This document shows positions 11,061 through 20,215 of a stretch of DNA of 47,365 bases, in pieces. A program made the position numbers and the translations under genes. Where the stretch lies: positions 227,104,039 through 227,151,403 of the forward strand of contig JBOZIK010000001.1 of assembly GCA_051453625.1 (NCBI GenBank), in the 5' to 3' direction. The stretch comes from Welwitschia mirabilis (lineage: Eukaryota > Gnetophyta > Gnetopsida > Welwitschiales). Under the pieces are notes generated by a model. It did not search any database and was not told the origin of the DNA. It saw only the letters and a list, made by a program, of their open reading frames with translations. Each line of letters begins with the position of its first letter. The first letter of the stretch is position 1.

Positions 11061-11419
11061 TGTTGGAAATAAATGCAAAAGTCTAATTTGTTTCATGAAT
11101 AGTAGAATAAATAGTAAGGAGCGAAACTTCTAATATATTTTGAATATTATTTAATAATTGATAATTAAACATTATTACGAATAGTTGTTTTTAGGTAGGT
11201 GGTTCATCCACAAATCACTCACCTAAGATCTGGACTCAGGCTTTTGTAACTTCAACTGGTTTAACACACTTTGTCTTAACTCATTGAATTGTTTCTTGTT
11301 TTTTCCACTCTGCTTTGGAATGAATGTTCTTTATCTGTTTATTACGTTTCACCAAGCAAGAAGAATTGTGTCTTTTGGTTGCGGAATGAAACACGTTGTT
11401 TCTTGTTTCATTAACCAAG
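11061..11419 (-). mobile_element. LTR B (5' LTR of the minus-strand element, end in gap)
   Basis: Homologous to LTR A from TGTTGGAAATAAATGC at 11061 to the 'TTAACCAAG' that abuts the gap at 11420. By comparison with LTR A about 40-50 bp of its outer end, and any target duplication, are hidden in the N run. The element A-internal-B spans about 4.6 kb. Confidence 0.75.
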
Positions 11420-11722
11420 NNNNNNNNNNNNNNNNNNNNNNNNNNNNNNNNNNNNNNNNNNNNNNNNNNNNNNNNNNNNNNNNNNNNNNNNNNNNNNNNN
11501 NNNNNNNNNNNNNNNNNNNNNNNNNNNNNNNNNNNNNNNNNNNNNNNNNNNNNNNNNNNNNNNNNNNNNNNNNNNNNNNNNNNNNNNNNNNNNNNNNNNN
11601 NNNNNNNNNNNNNNNNNNNNNNNNNNNNNNNNNNNNNNNNNNNNNNNNNNNNNNNNNNNNNNNNNNNNNNNNNNNNNNNNNNNNNNNNNNNNNNNNNNNN
11701 NNNNNNNNNNNNNNNNNNNNNN
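11420..11722. other. assembly gap (303 N)
   Basis: Cuts the outer end of LTR B. Confidence 1.
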
Positions 11723-12284
11723 GATTTAACAACGAAAATGTTGTACACTATGCCCTTAAGAACAATGTGGAGCTTTTGATTTATGGAGAAAAACAAAGGA
11801 CACAGACAATCTTTGATAGGAAACAGTAGGACATTTAAGGAATTGATAGCAAAGGCTTCAACCAAGAGAAGACCCTCTCAGAAAAATACTCATAATACAT
11901 TCCTCATGGCAAACCCTTGTATAACCTCACAATATTGTCAATCCCTAAAATGGTATTTGCTTTCTAGTACTACATTAACAATTGTATTTAAAAATATCTT
12001 TATGGGGCAAGACACTCATTTAGTTACAAGGAAAGGAAATAATAATAGAAATTGAAAGAGGAAGTCTGGACTTCACCTTCAACACATTTTTGGGATGCTT
12101 TTTGGTTTTGGTTCATTTTTCATTACAATGATTATCAACTATTGTGACAAAAGCATAATGCTTGTTTGAGCTAGGAGGAACATGTGGCTTGATCAACCAT
12201 AAGATATAGGATATACTTGATTTACTTTCTTTGTCAAATTGAACTTTAGTAGCGCTAAGTTTTTTGGTGGCTACAGTCTTTATT
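11723..12284 (-). other. possible minus-strand coding remnant, unidentified
   Basis: No gene recognised. On the minus strand 12284-12113 is open and protein-like ('KLSATKVQFDKESKSS', 'NKHYAFVTIVDN') and enters the gap at 12285. It continues past one stop as a Lys-rich stretch. This may be the tail of another element frame. The part 11723-12060 shows nothing I can name. Confidence 0.3.
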
Positions 12285-13000
12285 NNNNNNNNNNNNNNNN
12301 NNNNNNNNNNNNNNNNNNNNNNNNNNNNNNNNNNNNNNNNNNNNNNNNNNNNNNNNNNNNNNNNNNNNNNNNNNNNNNNNNNNNNNNNNNNNNNNNNNNN
12401 NNNNNNNNNNNNNNNNNNNNNNNNNNNNNNNNNNNNNNNNNNNNNNNNNNNNNNNNNNNNNNNNNNNNNNNNNNNNNNNNNNNNNNNNNNNNNNNNNNNN
12501 NNNNNNNNNNNNNNNNNNNNNNNNNNNNNNNNNNNNNNNNNNNNNNNNNNNNNNNNNNNNNNNNNNNNNNNNNNNNNNNNNNNNNNNNNNNNNNNNNNNN
12601 NNNNNNNNNNNNNNNNNNNNNNNNNNNNNNNNNNNNNNNNNNNNNNNNNNNNNNNNNNNNNNNNNNNNNNNNNNNNNNNNNNNNNNNNNNNNNNNNNNNN
12701 NNNNNNNNNNNNNNNNNNNNNNNNNNNNNNNNNNNNNNNNNNNNNNNNNNNNNNNNNNNNNNNNNNNNNNNNNNNNNNNNNNNNNNNNNNNNNNNNNNNN
12801 NNNNNNNNNNNNNNNNNNNNNNNNNNNNNNNNNNNNNNNNNNNNNNNNNNNNNNNNNNNNNNNNNNNNNNNNNNNNNNNNNNNNNNNNNNNNNNNNNNNN
12901 NNNNNNNNNNNNNNNNNNNNNNNNNNNNNNNNNNNNNNNNNNNNNNNNNNNNNNNNNNNNNNNNNNNNNNNNNNNNNNNNNNNNNNNNNNNNNNNNNNNN
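12285..13000. other. assembly gap (716 N)
   Basis: Run of N; long open frames crossing it are artefacts of the N. Confidence 1.
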
Positions 13001-13250
13001 TAAGTCCCACATATAGAGTATACACTTGTACTATCCCTCACAGACTAATGAATTACTAATTAACTAACATGGCATAGTCCATTAATAAATGGTGAGGCCC
13101 AAAATACCACAAGGATTTAAAATGATCAAGGTAAAAGAGCACCAATAAATATTATAAATATGATAATAAATCAAATTTACAAATTTGATAATTCAACAAA
13201 TAAAGCCACTCAGGCAATAATAATGGTTTAGCCACTAAGGCAACTTCCTT
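13001..13250. other. no gene recognised
   Basis: AT-rich sequence between the gap and the 39-bp minisatellite; nothing identified. Confidence 0.5.
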
Positions 13251-13406
13251 TTGGTCACACAGGCTCTTATATCCAATTAGGATTTATTATTGGCCACATA
13301 GGTTCTTACATCCACTTATGATTTCATCTTGGCTACAGAGGCTCTTACATCCACTTAAGATTTCTTCTTGGCCATAGAGGCTCTTACATCCACTTAGGAT
13401 TTCATC
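13251..13406. repeat. 39-bp minisatellite, four copies
   Basis: Copies at 13251-13289, 13290-13328, 13329-13367 and 13368-13406. All fit the pattern TTGGCCACAGAGGCTCTTAC followed by ATCCACTTAGGATTTCATC, and copies 3 and 4 are closest. The unit is a multiple of three. On the minus strand the last three copies read as an open 13-residue repeat around 'DEILSGCKSLYGQ', and the first copy runs into stops. Confidence 0.95.
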
Positions 13407-14360
13407 TTAGGGGATCTTCTACACACCGTTTCACTTCTCCATTTCACTTCACTACACCATTTTCAAAGTGATTGCATGGATTCTTCTTCTTAAAGGCTTC
13501 AATGGGTGTAGCTTTTAGTAAGGGACATGGTATTTGGTTAATTAAAATATTGGAAATGACTTAATTTTAACAATACATATGGACGTGATTATAAAGTCAC
13601 TAGAGAAGTATTCTAACAAGTTATCCATTTTACCTTTCCCCTTAGTTCTTTCGGAGATCTATTTTACATTCGCAAGACTTGGTCCTTGCATTATGGGGTT
13701 CACCTTATTGTTTGAGATCCTTGTTAAGGACCTTCCCCCTCTATCTTCATTACCTTTCCCTCTTTGTTGCATTAGAAGACTTCCTTGCCTTCACTATCCC
13801 ATCTTCCATTCTCTCCACTTGTAACACATACCTTTTTCACATCCCCTACCTAAGCCTTCCATGTCCAGGGCATGGATCTTGGGTCCTTTTCTCTCTCTTA
13901 CATGTTAAGGGTGTGGAAGAAGGGCCCTTCCTTCCTATAAAGAACATCCTTCTGCCTAAAGATTGACATGTTTCCTTCTTTGTTGCCTTCCAATTAGTGC
14001 AAACTTCATGTTGACCACCTTATTCTCCAAGAATGATTCTTCATCCCTATGGGCACCCCCTCGTCCTTTTAGGCATCTTGCAAAAGGGTCTTCCTACCTT
14101 CATCATTCATCCTTTGCTCCAACCCATGAAAGATGCCTTATGCTTTCAATCTCCCCTATTTCACCCCTCGTCATTTCTTTCCCCAACCTTTTGAGGCTAC
14201 TACCTCATACTTACATGTTGAGGGTGTGGAATCTAGGAGGTCTTCACCTCTCTTCCACACCAATGTTGGGAAGAGACCTTTCCCTTCTTGTAATTGCCTC
14301 CCTGCTTTTGGGGCCCGTAGAATCTTCTCTTGCATTACATAGGTGCCCATCTTAGTTGAT
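13407..14360. repeat. pyrimidine-rich tract with TTCCAYG..GGYRTGGAA hairpin words
   Basis: From about 13570 the plus strand is strongly C/T-rich (many ccttccc, ctctcc). No coding signature: open frames here are Leu/Pro/Ser-rich on one strand and charged on the other, as expected from composition. It carries the words TTCCATGTCCAGGGCATGGA (13857-13876), GTTAAGGGTGTGGAA (13905-13919), GTTGAGGGTGTGGAATC (14216-14232) and TTCCACACC (14255-14263). The same word family recurs in the purine-rich tract at 44346-45360, so the two tracts look like copies in opposite orientation. Confidence 0.5.
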
Positions 14361-14759
14361 GATTGATTGTGATGTTTATTGCTTCTAGTGTCATCCAATT
14401 CATAGAAATCAACAATCCTTAATATTGTAACCAAGGAAGACAAATAGTTTAGAAAGTAGAAGAAAAATCAGGAAAGAATAAACACAAATAGCCATCACGT
14501 AAAAAACCAATGTAACTATAATACCAAAGAACCATGCATCTATGGCTCACAATGAAAGTTACTATTACTAATTTGGTCGACTGTCATCCAATTAGTCTCA
14601 GACTATGAAGCATATACACATGGAGAATATAACACATCAACCTTGCGTGTACTACAACTCATAATTTGAGAGACATGAAATAAAATTTATGAAGTCAATG
14701 TATTACATACGTACATGACTTACATGGAAGACTTGGATATAAGCATCTCACTATAACTA
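14361..14759. other. no gene recognised
   Basis: AT-rich unique-looking sequence; nothing identified. Confidence 0.5.
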
Positions 14760-15060
14760 AAAAGATAAGGTAAGGGACCTTGTTGTGATGTTCTTAACAT
14801 TGGACACTTTTGTCATATAATCCAACTAGTAAGAACACATTTTGCAAGGACAAGCCCCTTACTTAAATAGCTTAGAATGTACAAGGAGATTGGAAGAGAA
14901 GTTACAATTCCTTTTATTAGCTTTCATTACAATCCAGTTAACTAATCCATTTAATTACATCAGCTAACGTATGTAATGGTCTTGCCACTAGTTGTGTCAT
15001 CAGGTGATAACAAGAAGCAACACTAGGGCATCCCACACCTAGATGTGAAGCCTAATCCCT
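14760..15060 (-). mobile_element. LTR-like fragment, inverted relative to 18060-18250
   Basis: On the minus strand this has a TATA-like CTATTTAAGTA (near 14875), then AAGGGGCTTGTCCTTGC, then AAGGTCCCTTACCTTATC. The plus strand at 18103-18220 has GTTTAAGGAAGGGGCTTG, then TCCTTGC, and later CAGGTCCCTTGCCTTAGC, in the same order. The two pieces are therefore diverged copies of one family, facing each other about 3.2 kb apart. The LTR nature is inferred from the promoter-like layout. Confidence 0.45.
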
Positions 15061-16266
15061 ATTTTCTTCCCACCATTTCCTTTGCAGTCCTGCCTTTATT
15101 GGATGTTCATGTCCTTACTTTGTCTTGATAATTTGCTAACAAGCAATTTGAGTTTGAGATGTCAAATGTCGTGTTGTGAATTCCTGGCCATATTCCAAAT
15201 TCATCCCCTCTTTGTTTACTACCACTTTTTATCACTAAGGAAATAGACTTATGCAATGACAAGGCTTGGGAAAGAACCATAACTTGCCTTCTTCTGCGTG
15301 CATCATTACTCAAAAAATATGTCATGATAACTAATCCCAAAATATTTCCTAAATTTGCACATGATGAAATGATACTTTGCATTTAGATCTCTCTCTCAAT
15401 CGTTCCTATCAACAAAACCACCACAACAACAACTAATGCCAATCCATTCACTGCTTTTCTAGGTGTGCTATATCTTCTTTGGAGGAAGCACTATGATAGA
15501 ATTACAGACTCATAGTGGAAAATAGGAGGGAAGCTCGATTTTTGAACATAAACAATCATACCAAAAAAGATTACATTTCCTAAAGCTTTTTATTTCGAAC
15601 ACATATTATTTAACTTAGTACATATACAAATTCAAATAATTTAGGCTGAATGCATACCAATTCCTACAATGCTAATAAACAACAGCAAGACAATATTTTG
15701 GCACTGACAGTTGCACTATCTCAAGGAGTGAAGCAAAATGCCAGCACATTCAAAATTCCCTCTTTCGTGCCTAAACCACCTTCTAGCCCTTGTATACTTG
15801 CCTTGCATGTTTGACGTTAGACAATTTAATGACCCCTGAATTTTTGTTATAACGAGTGTCTTGAATTGTTTAGCTTGGCAATAAACGATCCATTTTTCCT
15901 TTAGCGTGATGCCACCTATTACCGCCCTTTTCTATATGACCTGGTTATGATGCCTGGTGTCACACCCATACAACCTTACCATTGGTATCATGCCTCAACA
16001 TCATGCCTATACTCCATGGCTTTGAGTATGATGCCTCGATGTCATACCCATGCTTCACGTTTGCCTAGAATAGCCTAATGTCATATACATTTCCTCTAAA
16101 ACATCTTTTTTTCTCATGTTTCTTTCTTTTTTGTTTTTTGACACTCATGGATCATATATATTTTCTCTTTCAAATAACCCTTCAACAATCAAAAGCTTGT
16201 CAAAGTGACAATGACGCGAATGAAGGCACCAGTGGACTCTTTGTTGCCCTAGATTATTGAGAATCA
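15061..16266. other. no gene recognised; short ATGCCT..TGTCATACCCA word array near 15945-16055
   Basis: A minus-strand open stretch at 15107-15382 has no family I know. Near 15945-16055 the words GATGCCTGGTGTCACACCCA, CATGCCTCAACATCATGCC and GATGCCTCGATGTCATACCCA repeat three times. They look like another degenerate word array of the type seen in the LTRs here. Otherwise nothing is identified. Confidence 0.45.
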
Positions 16267-16740
16267 ACCAAGCTTGTCTTGCTGTTTGTGAGGACGGTCC
16301 AGAGGATCAAGATGTAATTGATGATTTTGATAGTTCTAATGGTGTAGGTGAAGCTTATGAAAGTTCATATGAACATAATTTATCTATTACAAATGAAACT
16401 GCTAAGATTAAGAAATAACTAAGTAATGCACAAACTATGCTCAACTTAGCCAACCAAGAGTTCGAAAGGCTTAAAGTTGAATTTACAGATGCTCATCCTT
16501 ATAAAAGTTCATTGAAGGTAGAAGGAATCTTGATATAATGTTGAGAACACATAAATCATTGTTTGACAAACTAGGTATAGGACCATTCAACAATTATCAA
16601 TTCCTAGGCTAGCTGTCACTTGTTATTTTTGTAATGATGTTGGACACATTAGAGACAATTCTCATTTTCCAAAAGGAATTTATGATTGGTTACAGTTCTT
16701 ACAGGTTTGTTACAAAAGAACCTCCACAAAACAAAAAATG
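16267..16740 (+). pseudogene. Copia (SIRE/Maximus-like) gag C-terminal fragment
   Basis: Remnant of a gag protein. An acidic stretch ('EDGPEDQDVIDDFDSS', about 16290) and a coiled-coil-like segment ('MLNLANQEFERLKVEF', about 16440-16485) come first. After a frame change there is 'NLDIMLRTHKSLFDK', then a CCHC zinc knuckle at about 16621-16662 reading CYFCNDVGHIRDNS. The pattern is CX2CX4HX4S, so the last zinc-binding Cys is Ser. The same layout (coil, 'L.IL' linker, second knuckle followed by K-G) is seen in the gag at 26789-28140. Stops and a frameshift show it is dead. No pol follows. Confidence 0.7.
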
Positions 16741-17400
16741 GATCAAGGAGATAAGAGTACACTACTTTTGTGTATGAAGCAAACTCTCTTTGATTTTGGT
16801 GTTGAGAACAAGTTTAGACACATGCAATTTCTATATATTGTGTTCACACAAAGCACTAGTTGACTAATCTATTCAAAAATCAAAGTCAAAAGACTGATTC
16901 TACATATTACAAAGAGAGCTGGGCATCCATAAGAGTCCAAGAGAGAGAAGATTTTTCATTGTTCTATAAAAAGTAGTGCTTACATTAGTATATAAACTAT
17001 ATATTAATCCATGAATGTTTTCTGCTTCCCTTCTTGCTATTATTTGCCTTTGTATGTCTTTCTCTTCATCTTTTATACTTGCATTGTTATGGTTGATCCC
17101 TCTTTCTTCTTTGGTCGGTCCCCCATTTCTACTTCTTTTTTTAAAGAGGTAAAAAGGGTCTTGTGTTATTAATAGCTTATTCACTCCCCTTCTTTGGTTG
17201 GTTATCTATCCTATTAATTGTGTGAGTGCAGTAGGCCAAATTGAGGTTTGTCCATTTTTTAGTTGGTCACTTGACCCTCTCCTAGGTCATCTAATTGTGT
17301 TTTAAAATATTCTTTGTTTGTACGTCAATCAATCACCTAAAACCTAATTTTTCATATTAAAGTGCATTTTGTTTCTTAATCATCTCATTCGTTCTCTCTA
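16741..17400. other. no gene recognised
   Basis: No domain, repeat or RNA gene identified here. Confidence 0.5.
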
Positions 17401-17495
17401 TCTTATCATTGTTCTCTCTCTCACTCACTTACTCACTCACTCACACATGCACTCTCTCTCGCTCTCACTCTCTCTCTTACACACCCACACCCGCA
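17401..17495 (+). repeat. CT/CA-rich low-complexity tract
   Basis: Alternating CTCTCTCT, CTCACTCACT and CACACC runs. The Leu/Ser/His-rich frames across it are artefacts. Confidence 0.9.
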
Positions 17496-18059
17496 CATCC
17501 TTGGTTAGCACTCCAACGAGGGGTAAATCAAAGATTCCAGCTAAACAACACGATCCTAAGAGACAATCTTCAACTGCTTGGATGTTCCTTTCTAAAGAGG
17601 CAATAAAGAAATGGTTGTCGTGCTTCTGAAAGTGATTTGTTGTAGTTGAAAGGATGTCGGGTTTTGAATCTTTAAGAAAGGAACTACCCATTAATTAGTC
17701 ACTCTCTAAGATGTAGTGGTCATACTGTCACTCTTTGTAGCCGCCTAGTGATGCAAGTAGTGACAAAGCCGCACTAACATCATCGCTCAGCAATAACCCA
17801 ATGATGACCTAGTGATGCATTCCTTTATGTTTCACTAACAGTGTTACTACTTGCATTGCCTAGTGATGACTTGGTGATGGTTTCTTCTGTGTTTCATCAA
17901 AACTATCGCTATATAGCATTGCCCAACAACAGTTTCTAGTAATGTCTTCATCAGTTATTACCACACAGAGTTGCCCAACCATGGTTTCGAGCAATGCCTT
18001 CATCTGTTATAAATTGAAAGTGTCACTAGTTGGACACAAATAACAATGTAGTGTTTTTA
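17496..18059. repeat. degenerate word array (TAGTGATGAC / GTTGCCCAAC), 17740-18010
   Basis: AGTGATGACCTAGTGATG-type words recur at 17749, 17800, 17860 and nearby. Two adjacent blocks of about 50 bp (17918 'gcattgcccaaca' and 17966 'gagttgcccaacc', each followed by TTTC.AG.AATG.CTTCATC) are diverged tandem copies. No gene found. Confidence 0.55.
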
Positions 18060-18250
18060 CATAACCAACTCTCTTAATTTCCTAACCTAATCCTAATCTG
18101 TTTAAGGAAGGGGCTTGTCCTTGCTAGGGTAAGCATTCTTATTGCTTGAATGACGTGACAGAAGTAGTCAGGTGAGGAAGCCAATCCAGGTCCCTTGCCT
18201 TAGCATGTCAATTGGGTGGGACCCTTGTGCCCAAGTTCTCAGTGTAAGTC
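18060..18250 (+). mobile_element. LTR-like fragment, partner of 14760-15060
   Basis: Plus-strand copy of the AAGGGGCTTGTCCTTGC ... GGTCCCTTGCCTTAGC segment described at 14760. Its limits are not defined by termini. Confidence 0.4.
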
Positions 18251-18785
18251 ATCTATTTCAGATATTTGACTTAATAAAATATTCCATTTCTAATTCTTAG
18301 ATTGTGTGTTGTTTTTCATTGTGGTATATGGATTTACAATTGATGTAATGTGTACATGATTTGAGATTAGTTGGGTGATGGCCAACTGGATTTTGATAGT
18401 GATTTGCATTGTTTGTTTAGAAGCATTGTTGCTCTTCTTATTTTTATACTCCGACTTCTTTCGAAGCAGTTTGCAATATCTCTCTCTCAAGTGTTCTTTT
18501 ACCCTCTAACCTCTTCTCTTCACTGGTTAACGATACTCAGGATTGTTGGATGGTGTGAAATACATGCTTAAGGAAGTTGCATAATTGTCTCATCAACAAG
18601 CCATATTATCCACATCTTGCTTCAGCTTTGATTAATTATCTTTTACGTCCTTCAAATGAATCTCTCTTAGAACTTTCTTAGTGTCTTTTTGTTATTCACT
18701 TTATTTTTGTTCCAATTTGTCATGTGTCTTTTAAAATTTTTGGTAGCATGTCTCATTGTAGCAAGTCTGTTTGCAAGTCAACAAG
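18251..18785. other. no gene recognised
   Basis: AT-rich; I looked for DPE2 upstream exons here and found none. Confidence 0.5.
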
Positions 18786-19525
18786 GACTTTATGAGTTAC
18801 GAGTTTTTTCCTCATGGCAATTCTCTAATGATGAAAGTTTTGGGGTATGAGATTTCTATAAAAACTCACGAGTTTATTAAACCCGCCGACTCGCGAGTCT
18901 TTTAACTAATCCGACTGAGTTAACACAAGTTAGTGGCTAGCAAAAAATGATTTAAAAAAAAAAATCTTATTCTTATGTCAATTTTGCTTAGACTCATCAA
19001 AGTCTGAGGGCACTAGTAATGCTTTTAACTAACTGTCAGCACACTTAAATCCATTTTTGGATCCAAGGAGGAGATTTGTGAAGTTTTGAAGTTCTTGTGT
19101 TCTCCATTTTAATGCCTCGTTTGAGGGCTTTTAACAGTTTCTATCATATGCTTTATTGCTGTCATGGTTTTTTTTTTTCGCAGCTTTTCTTAGTTGTTCA
19201 CTTGCTTAAATGTTATATATTGAAACTTTTTAAAGCTATATATATTATAAAAATGTTACGTACTGTTCTCATTTACAATGCTATGCCATAGAACATGTTC
19301 ATGCATCTTATATTTTACATTTAAATAGCTTAATAGTATAGGAAGTCTAAAAACATCATTAAAATACTTAAACTGGCATTTGAAATGCTTAAAAATGAGA
19401 TTCTCTAGTTACTGTTTTTGACTGCCAATTTTGTGCCAAGTTGGCTCACGAGTTGAGCCAAGTGACAAGTTTTTTCACCTAGCGGATTTGTATGGCAAGT
19501 TTGAGTCTTGCCACAATGGCTGCTT
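18786..19525. repeat. old copy of the ACTCG/CGAGT repeat family
   Basis: The left part (18790-18910) has GAGTTACGAGTTTTTTCCTC, ACTCACGAGT and the palindrome GACTCGCGAGTC at 18893-18904. The right part (about 19408-19523) aligns base for base over about 115 bp with 47150-47265, ending in GAGTCTTGCCACAATGG. Where the 47-kb copy has CG, this copy often has CA or TG, so this is the older one. Coding potential is absent. It may be a non-autonomous element; its termini are not clear. Confidence 0.65.
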
Positions 19526-20107
19526 TACTTTTCTGTATTTCTTGTTGTCTACAATGCGTCTCCATGTATGTGACCATTATATGCATGCCATGTAATGTGC
19601 TTTTTGGATATTAATGTGATATTATGTTGTTTCCTTTTATACATTGTCTTGTTTTGTTTTATACAATCAACACCAAAACACATTAGCAGGTTTAAGAAGG
19701 TCTTCATTATTTGGAATGCGGCCTTGTTTGTGTAGCCATTAGAGAATCCTTGAGACAGGATGCACTGATATTTTGTATATGCATTTGATATGCTTTCTCA
19801 TAGATATTCACATTCTAACACTCAAGGATATGGCTTCCTACAGTATTATATGTAACAAGTATGTCACTAAAAGGAAAACAGAGACATATACCTTGGGTCC
19901 ATGGTTTCTTTGGTGAAGGCTTTTCTTTTCCAAGTTTATAATTAACCTTCCATGTTACACATATGCTTTTGCATGTCTTTTGCACTTTTGTGTGATCTGA
20001 GATGTGTTTATTTCAAGAAATGGTTTTGAATTTGAATTAAAGTGATTGTATTTGATTAACCATTTAACAAAGCTGTGGATGGTAATAAAATTCTTTTATC
20101 TATACAG
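19526..20107. other. presumed DPE2 intron, no upstream exon found
   Basis: Sequence directly upstream of the first visible DPE2 exon. It ends in a good 3' splice site (TTTTATCTATACAG at 20094-20107). No earlier DPE2 exon, promoter or start codon could be found from here back to the window edge. Confidence 0.55.
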
Positions 20108-20215
20108 TTCAAGGGAGAGAGCAACACAGAAAAAAAGATTGTTTCAAAATTGGAAAACAGGAAAGAATTGCAAGGAAGCTCAGAGAAAAGGAGGAGACTT
20201 TTTGATCTTTTACAT
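20108..20215 (+). CDS. DPE2: DPE2 exon a
   Basis: 36 codons ('FKGESNTEKKIVSKL' to 'RRLFDLLH'). The acceptor is TATACAG and the donor CAT|GTATAT. This is a linker segment with moderate conservation; identity rests on 'NTEKKIVSKL' and on collinearity with the next exons. Confidence 0.85.

Noticed and set aside
13579-14355. Three overlapping plus-strand open frames rich in Leu, Pro, Ser and Phe
   Set aside because: Composition of a pyrimidine-rich repeat tract; no domain and no shared frame with the similar tract at 44-45 kb.
15107-15382. 91-codon minus-strand open frame
   Set aside because: No motif; it runs towards an LTR-like fragment, so it may be element debris but cannot be assigned.
17369-17691. 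Open frames over the CT/CA tract
   Set aside because: Low-complexity artefact.
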